From Pseudoduganella dura (GTDB lineage Bacteria > Pseudomonadota > Gammaproteobacteria > Burkholderiales > Burkholderiaceae_D): 64,000 nucleotides of DNA. Within the stretch, counting starts at the first letter, position 1. Every line of letters begins with the position of its first letter. This document shows, piece by piece, positions 17,307-24,295 of this stretch. The DNA lies in contig NZ_WNWM01000002.1 of NCBI RefSeq assembly GCF_009727155.1, positions 6,820,001-6,884,000 on the forward strand, read 5' to 3'. The position numbers were made by a program, and so were the translations under genes. The notes beneath the pieces were generated by a model. That model was not told the origin of the DNA. It made no database searches and worked only from the letters and a program-made list of their open reading frames with translations.

Positions 17307-18089
17307 ATGAAAAGCACTCTCACTGCAGCCTTACTTGGCGCATTCGCCTTTGCCTCTGCAAGCACTCAAGCGGCCAGTCAGGCACAGGCGACGCTCAGCT
17401 CAATTTCCTACGAGCTGATCGACACAGATCTAAACGACGGCATTACGCCGAGCCTTACATTCCTATACCAAAATACTAACCATCGACACGCCGAGGTATG
17501 GACATCATATGGGAATCATGCCCAAAACAATGGCGATGGCTTTAGCGGAGCTTTCGCTTCCCTGAACGTGCCAGGGGAATCGGCGATCGCAATGATCACT
17601 GGCCGCGATTTTGTTATCCCAGCTGCGTTGTGGAGCAGCGCTGTAGTTGGCGATGGCACGAACTTTATGAATAGCGCTGGCACCTTTATTACCGGTTCAA
17701 ACCAGTTTTATCTTAGTGGAAACACTCAAGTCAAGATATCCACGAACGCGAGCTTGTCGACTCGGACGGACCTCGCAACTTTTGGCGATTATGCGAGGGC
17801 AAGCGTTTATGCTGGCGCGTCGCTTTATGCCAACTCGCAGTTTCTCGGGGCCAGTTCGGAAGGATTGGATAGTCGACTAGGCTACGGCGGCGCAACGGGT
17901 ACCAGCGAAAATTTGAGCGAAACTTGGAACCTTTTGTTGGACAATAACAGAAGTGAAACCGCAGTTGGCACTTTCGAATTTTCATCGTATCTTACCGTTG
18001 CGAGCCAAGTCCCAGAATCGAATACCTACGCGATGTTGCTTGCTGGCTTGGGGTTACTAGGATTCGCAGCGCGCCGCCGCAAGGCATAG
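17307..18089 (+). CDS. PEP-CTERM sorting domain protein (260 aa) with variant PES motif
   Basis: A signal peptide (about 1-22, ending TQAA) and a C-terminal sorting signal frame a Ser/Thr/Asn-rich beta-type domain. The motif reads VPESNTYAML rather than VPEP, followed by the hydrophobic helix and an Arg/Lys tail. GGAG nine bases upstream supports the ATG at 17307. It follows the previous PEP-CTERM gene by 240 bases and is not an obvious paralogue of it. GC content is low for this genome. Confidence 0.85.
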   Translation: MKSTLTAALLGAFAFASASTQAASQAQATLSSISYELIDTDLNDGITPSLTFLYQNTNHRHAEVWTSYGNHAQNNGDGFSGAFASLNVPGESAIAMITGRDFVIPAALWSSAVVGDGTNFMNSAGTFITGSNQFYLSGNTQVKISTNASLSTRTDLATFGDYARASVYAGASLYANSQFLGASSEGLDSRLGYGGATGTSENLSETWNLLLDNNRSETAVGTFEFSSYLTVASQVPESNTYAMLLAGLGLLGFAARRRKA

Positions 18090-18091
18090 GT

Positions 18092-18304
18092 CTACTTCTC
18101 CGGCGCCGGCTCGGCGCCATTGTTCATCGCGCAGCAGGCTTCGAATCGCTCGACCACACGCTGGTACTTCCGCAGGACTGGCCCTGTATCTGCGGCGAGG
18201 CCGAGAATATCGCCAGCCACCTCTCGCACAATTGCAGCTCCGGATGCGTCAGGCGCCGGCGCCAGGGCGCACACGGCGCTGAGCAGCAGAGACATTTTCG
18301 ACAT
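18092..18304 (-). CDS. Small phage-type ORF overlapping the spanin-like gene
   Basis: This 70-aa frame starts inside the 3' end of the spanin-like gene in another frame and runs past its stop. Two readings fit. It may be an Rz1-like outer-membrane spanin, which in many phages overlaps Rz in exactly this way; it has a hydrophobic start and a cysteine at residue 12, but the lipobox is poor. Or it is the natural C-terminus of the upstream gene separated by a frameshift in the repeated GGCGCC sequence. I lean to the second. It converges with the PEP-CTERM gene, two bases apart. Confidence 0.4.
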   Translation of the reverse strand: MSKMSLLLSAVCALAPAPDASGAAIVREVAGDILGLAADTGPVLRKYQRVVERFEACCAMNNGAEPAPEK

Positions 18305-18533
18305 AGGTTTGCTGCTTTATGGCCGCGGCGGCGTCGGCCGTGGCGAGTTTCGTGCGCAGGTTGCGCTCGGTGGTGCGATTGCGGGCACGCTCGGCATCGA
18401 GCTGCGCCTTGCCGGCAGCGACCGCCCTGGCATAGCCGGCTTTGTCGCCCTGGGCGCGGGCGCTCGACACCGCGTGCATGTGCCAAATCAGGCCCGCGGC
18501 GGCGGCTCCACCTGCGATCAGCACCGCGCCCAT
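18249..18533 (-). CDS. Phage Rz-like (spanin) protein remnant
   Basis: A 94-aa product with an N-terminal membrane segment (about 3-18) followed by a basic/acidic helical region with a coiled-coil pattern, as in Rz-type i-spanins that fuse the membranes at phage lysis. Its ATG overlaps the stop of an upstream open frame (TGATG) and has AAGGG in front. The C-terminal ~15 residues become Arg/Gly-rich, and the downstream overlapping frame gives a more protein-like continuation. No other recognisable phage structural or lysis gene is nearby, so it is a remnant. Confidence 0.5.
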   Translation of the reverse strand: MGAVLIAGGAAAAGLIWHMHAVSSARAQGDKAGYARAVAAGKAQLDAERARNRTTERNLRTKLATADAAAAIKQQTYVENVSAAQRRVRPGAGA

Positions 18534-18846
18534 CAGCCCTTGGATGCTCGCGTCAGCACTGCCGAGCAGTGCTTCGTCAGCGTCAGGCGCTTGTCATAGC
18601 CAATCGAATCCCGTACCCGCTGTCGTGGACCGCGGTGCCGCACAATGGCCTGGTCTACGTGGTCGCCCGCGACGTGACGGACGACCGTCAACGATGTGCT
18701 GCCCGCTCTGGCGATATGCCGGCCGACGCGGCGCAAGGACCGGCAGGCCCTCCGGCCAGCCACGACCGTCAAGGTTGATACCGCCGGCCGCCAGCCGGGC
18801 CGCGACGAATGCGCCATCCTCCCGCCGCAACTGCTATGCTTCGCCC
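18534..18846. other. Unassigned stretch, possibly degenerate prophage
   Basis: Several frames are open on the minus strand (one of 94 codons ends in the TGATG junction with the spanin-like gene at 18533), but none gives a product I recognise. It may hold a decayed lysis gene. A TATGCT box at 18835-18840 probably belongs to the next plus-strand gene. Confidence 0.35.
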
Positions 18847-19191
18847 ATGACTACCGATACCGACATTGAACTCTCCGGCCCGTTCCAGGCCGCCGACAGC
18901 GGCGGGCGCAAGCTCGACGTGAAAGCCATCCGCATCTTCGACGAAGGCTACGGCATCATCGACGTCTATGTCGACTTCGCCAAGCCGCTCGATGGCGGCC
19001 ACAAGGACAGCGTGCTGCTCAAGGGAATCGTCGAGCGCCTGCGTTCGCTCGGCTACAAGGGCCCAGATTTCGGCCTGAGCGACCCCGGCCTGCAGGAAAG
19101 CAAGCTGATCGTGCTGGAAGCGCCCGAGGAATTCTCGGTGTTCGCCAAGAGCCGCGGCTGGAAGAACCTGGCGGAAGAGTTCGACGAATAA
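18847..19191 (+). CDS. Conserved-looking small protein of unknown function
   Basis: A 114-aa acidic soluble protein without signal peptide or membrane segment. The frame shows good codon bias and marks the return to high-GC chromosomal DNA. I do not recognise a domain. A TATGCT hexamer ends six bases before the ATG, which would give a transcript starting at or next to the start codon (leaderless), as no Shine-Dalgarno sequence is seen. It converges with the DUF2726-like gene. Confidence 0.65.
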   Translation: MTTDTDIELSGPFQAADSGGRKLDVKAIRIFDEGYGIIDVYVDFAKPLDGGHKDSVLLKGIVERLRSLGYKGPDFGLSDPGLQESKLIVLEAPEEFSVFAKSRGWKNLAEEFDE

Positions 19192-19256
19192 GCTGCGCTG
19201 CAACGCCGGCGGCGTTGCGCACCGCATCGACGCGGGCGGCGCGACGCGCCATGGCG

Positions 19257-19733
19257 CTACTCGCCCGCAACCTCCGCCAGCGCCGCCTTGATCTCCCGCA
19301 GCGACGGCTTCGCCCGCGATTCGAACCGCAGCGTGCGAATCCCCGCCTGCTCCAGCCGCTCGTCCCGCACCGCGTCCTTGGCACGCGAATGCGTCCGGTC
19401 GTCCAGCTCGACCACGGCGACCACATTGCAGCGCTTGTCGCACACCACATAGTCGATGCGCTGCTGGGCGATGCGCAGCCGGTCGGTATTGCGCCGCGCC
19501 TCGTCGCGGCTCGCCGCTTCGAGCAGCGCCGTCATGGCCACCTGCGGGAACACGTAGTATTGCGGCAGCGCCTGGACCAGGCGGCCGAAGAACTCCAGCT
19601 CGTTATCGGTCATCAGGTCGCGGCCCTGGTATTCCCCCAGCGTGATCCGCCGGTTGCGCTCGCGGGCGTGCAGCAGGAAACCGGTCAGCGCCAGCGCGGC
19701 GATCACTACGACGATCAGGATCTGGTACTTCAT
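19257..19733 (-). CDS. DUF2726-type membrane-anchored protein
   Basis: A 158-aa protein with one N-terminal transmembrane helix (about 3-20) and a cytoplasmic domain of the DUF2726 type, with the TDNELEFFGRLVQALP block and a later VVELDDRTHS block. That core resembles a nuclease-like fold (a very-short-patch or topoisomerase-C-terminal relative) in family descriptions, but activity is unproven. The ATG at 19733 starts the membrane segment directly; twelve upstream in-frame codons have no support. Confidence 0.75.
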   Translation of the reverse strand: MKYQILIVVVIAALALTGFLLHARERNRRITLGEYQGRDLMTDNELEFFGRLVQALPQYYVFPQVAMTALLEAASRDEARRNTDRLRIAQQRIDYVVCDKRCNVVAVVELDDRTHSRAKDAVRDERLEQAGIRTLRFESRAKPSLREIKAALAEVAGE

Positions 19734-19801
19734 GACGCGACATCCAGGGTGAATTCGGGAGGCCGACATCTTAGCGCGCTATTGCCCCAGAGAACAATCC
19801 T

Positions 19802-22800
19802 TTACTTGTAACGGAACACCAGGCTCCCCTTGTATTCGCCGCCGGCCGTGGGCCAGGCCGCGGCCGGGCCCAGCACTTCCGTGCCGCTGAACTTCTCGCC
19901 GATGGCGGGAATGGCATGCAGCCATGACAGGTCGCCGGCCGGGAACTCCACCGTGGTGTTCGCATGCGAGATGCGCGGCGTGCCCACCCGCAGGTAGCCG
20001 TCCGGCCCGCCGGGGGTGACCGTCAATGCGCCGGCGCCGGTATCGAGCCGCGCCCAGCGTACGCCCGCATAGAAGCCCTGGGACTCCGGGTAGCGGTATG
20101 TCTCGCCCGGCTGCTGGTCGAAATGCGCCACGTCATGCACGCCGAGCCAGGTGCCGTGCAGCCGGTTCTTCCACACGCGGTATGGCCCTTCGCCGAGCCA
20201 GCGCATCGAACGCTGCGCGTTTTCCGGGTGGTCGAACGTCACGCCGTGGTACTGCATGCTGCCTTCCAGCCGGTAGGCATAGTCCAGCCGCAGCGCGCCG
20301 TCGCCGTGCAGCGTCCAGCGCACGCGGTCCAGGCCCGCGCTGTTCAGGGCTTCCACCCATGCCACCGGCCTGCCGTCGGCATCGGCGCCGGTGCCGCTGG
20401 TCACGGCGGGCGCCGCCCCGGCAGGGAGCGGGAAACGCTGCGCCGCATGACCGAGGCGCAGGCGCTCCAGCGCCACGGGCCGGCCCTGGGGATCGGCCAG
20501 GTTCGTCACGCGAACGGCCAGCACCGGCTGCGGCGGGAAGCGGTATTCGTTGCCGTCCGAGCGCCGGCGCGAGGCGTCGAACAGCGTCTTCCAGTTCCGG
20601 CCGTCGGCGCTGATCTCCAGCTTGAACCGGGCGTACGCCTGTTGCTTGTCGATCGCCGGGATGATTTCGAGCACGCTGGCGATCCGTGCCCGGTCGAGGC
20701 GCCGCGTGCCGCCGGCCGCATCCTCGCCGGCCAACGGCAGCCATTCGACAGCGACGTCCTTCGCCGGCCGCGCGAACGCCAGGCGCGGGCCGTTCGCCAG
20801 CGCCGACACGCGGCCGCCGCTGCGCAGCGCCAGCAGTTGGCCGACGGGGTCGAAGCTGGCGCTGACGCCGCCGGCCGTGAGGCGGATGCCGCCATTGTCG
20901 CTCTCGGCACGCGGCGCGGCGCTGGCCGGTCCATCGGGTGCACGCTGCCGCGCCGACAGGTCCGGCGCGGGATAGCTCCAGGTCCACAGCTGGCCGCCAT
21001 CCGGCCCGGTGGCCGTCACCTCCAGCGCATCGGCGCCATGCCCGCGCCAGCCGGCCGGCAGGCCCAGGTCCAGCGTGCCGCTGCTGCGCGCCGCCACGGC
21101 GGGTCCGCGCACTTCCCCTTTCGCCAGCACGGCCGCGTCGGTCGACGCCGCATCGGGCCCGGCATACCGCACCAGCCGCCAGCCGAAGCGCACGTCTTCC
21201 AGGCCATGGAAGTCGTACAGGTTGTCGACCGCCAGCCTGCCGTCGAATTTCGCATCCAGCACGGCGGCCCCCAGCCGCACCGGCGACCAGATGTGCCGCA
21301 CCGCGTGGTAGCTGCCTTCCTTTTCGTGGCGAGGCCCGACGATGCCGTCCGGGCCATACGTGCCGTACGGGTCCACGCGGTCGTTCTCGTCGGTGCGCAC
21401 GACGCCTTCGTCGTTCAATGCCCAGATCACGCCGCCCACGCCCACCTTCGACGCCATCATCGCGTTCCAGTAGTCGTCCAGGCTGGCGCCGCCGCCGCCG
21501 TCGTACAGCGCATGCATGAACTCGGTCGGCATGAACAGGTTCGGGCCCCGCAGGCGTTCGTTCAGCAGTTGCCAGTTCGGGTAGTGCTTGGTGTCGATGT
21601 CGCCGAAGATCGCCCAGGGGTGGATCACCGGTCGCTTCTGCGGATCGTGCTTGTGATATTCGCCGTCGAGCTCCAGGTTGAAGCCGCCCTCGTTGCCGTT
21701 GGCCCAGAACAGGATGCTCGGGTGGTTCACGTCGCGCGGCACCATTTCGGCCACGAGCTTGCGGCCGATCGGCGTGCCGTGCGCCGCCTGCCACCCGGAC
21801 AATTCGTCGATCACATACAACCCCAGTTCGTCGGCCGCCTTCAGGAAGGCAGGATCGGGCGGGTAATGCGACATGCGCGCCGTGTTCATGTTCATCGACT
21901 TGATCAGGCGCGCATCGGCGTAGTTGTCTTCGGTGTCGAGCGCGCGCCCCGTTCCGGGCCGGAAGCTGTGCCGGTTGACGCCCTTGATGACGATCTTGCG
22001 ACCGTTCAGGTACAGCCCGTCGCCCTTGCGCAGTTCGAACGTGCGAAAGCCGAAGCGCTCGGTGACCGTGTGCAGCGCCTTGCCGCCGCCCCGCAGCGTG
22101 AGGCGCAGCGAGTACAGGTTCGGCGTCTCGGCGGACCACAGGCGGGGGCCGGCGACCCTGGCGGACAGTGTCACGGGTCCGCCACCGTCGACGGGTACGC
22201 CGAACGGCTTGCCCACCGCCTTGCCGGCGGCATCGAGCACCTGCGCTTCCACCGTGGCGCCGGGCACGGGCCGGGCCAGCGTCACCAGCGCGGCCAGGCT
22301 GCCGTCGGCGCGCGCATCGATGGCGGCGTGCGCGATCGACCGCGCCGGCGCCGCTTCCAGCCACACCGGGCGGAAGATCCCGCCGAACACCCAGTAGTCG
22401 CCGCGCCGTTCGGCCTTTTCGCTGAGCGCATCCGACGCCACCTTGTTCACGTCGACTTCGAGCACGTTGTCGGCGCCGGCCGAATACTTCACCAGTTTGC
22501 CGATGTCGTAGCCGAAGCGATAGAACCCGCCGGTATGCGGCTCGCCCGCCTGCACGCCGTTCACGCGCACGGTGGCTTCGGTCATCACGCCTTCGAACAC
22601 GACCCTGATCGCGCGGCCTTTCCAGGCCGGCGGCACGGCGAACTTCACGCGGTAGCTGCCCCGCTCGTTGTGCCGCTTGTCGCCTTCGCCGTAGTCGTAG
22701 CCGCCGAAGCCCTGCAGTTCCCAGTTCGACGGCACGGCGATGGTGCTCCACGCGCCGGCGCGGCGCCCGTCCGACACCTTGAATTCCCACGGCACCGCGC

Positions 22801-22930
22801 TGCCCGGCCCCTTGCCGGACAGGTAGCGCTGCTCGGTAACGGGGGTGGCGGCGACGGTGGCTGCGACGATGGCGCCGCTGGCAGCCAGCAGGGTGGCCGC
22901 GGTCAATATCCGCTTGGTGTGTGCATGCAT
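19802..22930 (-). CDS. Glycoside hydrolase family 2 enzyme, beta-galactosidase-like
   Basis: A 1042-aa exported glycosidase. After a signal peptide (about 1-28) come a sugar-binding jelly-roll domain, an immunoglobulin-like domain and a TIM barrel from about 300. The acid/base is probably E414 in NGNEGG and the nucleophile E470 in MPTEFMHALYD. The C-terminal part (about 780-1040) resembles the beta-galactosidase small-chain domain. I set the start at the ATG at 22930, which opens the signal peptide; the frame is open 14 codons further. Substrate may be a beta-galactoside or other plant or algal glycan. It is divergent from the acyl-CoA dehydrogenase gene. Confidence 0.88.
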   Translation of the reverse strand: MHAHTKRILTAATLLAASGAIVAATVAATPVTEQRYLSGKGPGSAVPWEFKVSDGRRAGAWSTIAVPSNWELQGFGGYDYGEGDKRHNERGSYRVKFAVPPAWKGRAIRVVFEGVMTEATVRVNGVQAGEPHTGGFYRFGYDIGKLVKYSAGADNVLEVDVNKVASDALSEKAERRGDYWVFGGIFRPVWLEAAPARSIAHAAIDARADGSLAALVTLARPVPGATVEAQVLDAAGKAVGKPFGVPVDGGGPVTLSARVAGPRLWSAETPNLYSLRLTLRGGGKALHTVTERFGFRTFELRKGDGLYLNGRKIVIKGVNRHSFRPGTGRALDTEDNYADARLIKSMNMNTARMSHYPPDPAFLKAADELGLYVIDELSGWQAAHGTPIGRKLVAEMVPRDVNHPSILFWANGNEGGFNLELDGEYHKHDPQKRPVIHPWAIFGDIDTKHYPNWQLLNERLRGPNLFMPTEFMHALYDGGGGASLDDYWNAMMASKVGVGGVIWALNDEGVVRTDENDRVDPYGTYGPDGIVGPRHEKEGSYHAVRHIWSPVRLGAAVLDAKFDGRLAVDNLYDFHGLEDVRFGWRLVRYAGPDAASTDAAVLAKGEVRGPAVAARSSGTLDLGLPAGWRGHGADALEVTATGPDGGQLWTWSYPAPDLSARQRAPDGPASAAPRAESDNGGIRLTAGGVSASFDPVGQLLALRSGGRVSALANGPRLAFARPAKDVAVEWLPLAGEDAAGGTRRLDRARIASVLEIIPAIDKQQAYARFKLEISADGRNWKTLFDASRRRSDGNEYRFPPQPVLAVRVTNLADPQGRPVALERLRLGHAAQRFPLPAGAAPAVTSGTGADADGRPVAWVEALNSAGLDRVRWTLHGDGALRLDYAYRLEGSMQYHGVTFDHPENAQRSMRWLGEGPYRVWKNRLHGTWLGVHDVAHFDQQPGETYRYPESQGFYAGVRWARLDTGAGALTVTPGGPDGYLRVGTPRISHANTTVEFPAGDLSWLHAIPAIGEKFSGTEVLGPAAAWPTAGGEYKGSLVFRYK

Positions 22931-23137
22931 GGGGTGCGGGCCCGAAGGCAGTGGGAAACAACCGCCCAGCATAGCCGCATCGCCGGGAAAAGTGGACGGT
23001 TACCCGCAATCAGTCACCATCGTGCGCGCATGCCCTGGCCGACCGGCGGCGCGGCAGGCACCCGGGCGCGAACGATCGTGCGCGGCGCCGCTGAGCCGTT
23101 GGCCTATACTGGGCTCCTGCCCCACCACGGTACCTCC

Positions 23138-24295
23138 ATGATTTTTCCAAATGAACTTGAGCAGCTCGTCGGCCTCGCCCGCGGCATCGTCGAAAACGTC
23201 GTCGCACCGGCAGCGGCCGAGGTGGACGAGCATTGCCGATGGCCGGCCGCATCGATGGCGGCGTTCGCCGAGGCCGGGCTGCTCGGCCTGCAGGTGCCCG
23301 CGGCGCTGGGCGGCCACGGCCAGGGGCTGCTCGCGCTGGCCGCCGTCAGCGCCGAGATCGCCCGTGTGTGTCCATCGTCGTCGCTATGCTTCGGCATGCA
23401 CTGCGTGGGCACCGCGGTGATCGCCGCGAAGGCAACGGCCGACCAGGAGGAGCGCTACCTGCGCCCGATCGCCGCGGGCCGGCACATCACCACGCTGGCC
23501 CTGTCCGAAGCGGGCACCGGTGCGCATTTCTACCTGCCGGAAACACGGCTGGAAAGCCACGGTGACCACTATGTTGCCAACGGTACCAAGCAGTTCGTCA
23601 CCAACGGTAGCCGGGCCGACTCCTATGTCGTCTCCACGCTCGCCAGCGACGGTAGCGCGGCCGGCGGCGATTTCAGCTGCCTGGTGGTCGATGGCGACAC
23701 GCCGGGCATCGGCTGGCAGGGCGAGTGGGAAGGCTTCGGCATGCGCGGCAACTCGTCGCGCGCGCTGGCGCTCGACAACGTGCAGGTGCCGGCCGCCAAC
23801 CTGCTGGGCGCGGAGGGCGACCAGGTGTGGTACGTGTTCGAAGTGGTGGCCCCCTACTTCCTGATGGCCATGGCCGGCACCTACCTCGGCGTGGCCCAGT
23901 CCGCGCTGGAAGCGGCCGGCGCGCACCTGCGCAGCCGCCGCTATGCCCATTCCGGTACCGCCCTGCGCGACATCGAGACGATGCAGACGCGCTACGCGAA
24001 AATGTGGATCGCCTGGCAGAAGACCCGCGCGCTGGTGTTCGAGGCCGCCGCGCGGGGCGACGCCGGCGATCCCGATGCGTTGCCGTTCATCCTCGCCAGC
24101 AAGGCCGATGCCGGCGAAACCGCGATCGCGCTGGCCGGCGACGCGATGACGATCTGCGGCGGCACCGCCTACCGCGACAACAGCCGGGTGGCGCAGATGC
24201 TGCGCGATGCGCGCGCCAGCCACGTGATGTCGCCGACCACCGACATGCTCCACATCTGGGCGGGGCGCGCGCTGCTCGGCGTGCCGCTGCTATGA
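23138..24295 (+). CDS. Acyl-CoA dehydrogenase
   Basis: A 385-aa FAD enzyme of the acyl-CoA dehydrogenase family, which introduces a double bond into acyl-CoA thioesters. It has the helical N-terminal domain, the flavin-contacting TTLALSEAGTG block at about 110-120, the NGTKQFVTNG block and the C-terminal helical domain. A TATACT box lies about 30 bases before the ATG. The last four bases overlap the start of the hybrid kinase (ATGA), an unusual pairing of a lipid enzyme with a sensor kinase. Chain-length preference cannot be read. Confidence 0.9.
   Translation: MIFPNELEQLVGLARGIVENVVAPAAAEVDEHCRWPAASMAAFAEAGLLGLQVPAALGGHGQGLLALAAVSAEIARVCPSSSLCFGMHCVGTAVIAAKATADQEERYLRPIAAGRHITTLALSEAGTGAHFYLPETRLESHGDHYVANGTKQFVTNGSRADSYVVSTLASDGSAAGGDFSCLVVDGDTPGIGWQGEWEGFGMRGNSSRALALDNVQVPAANLLGAEGDQVWYVFEVVAPYFLMAMAGTYLGVAQSALEAAGAHLRSRRYAHSGTALRDIETMQTRYAKMWIAWQKTRALVFEAAARGDAGDPDALPFILASKADAGETAIALAGDAMTICGGTAYRDNSRVAQMLRDARASHVMSPTTDMLHIWAGRALLGVPLL

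Noticed and set aside
14420..18850. Direct repeat of the tRNA-Leu 3' end marking an island attachment site
   Set aside because: I looked for a second copy of the T-arm and acceptor sequence up to 18850 and found none by eye.
19964..23137. 1443-aa plus-strand frame leading into the acyl-CoA dehydrogenase
   Set aside because: All upstream residues are antisense to the GH2 gene. The family N-terminus begins at the ATG at 23138.
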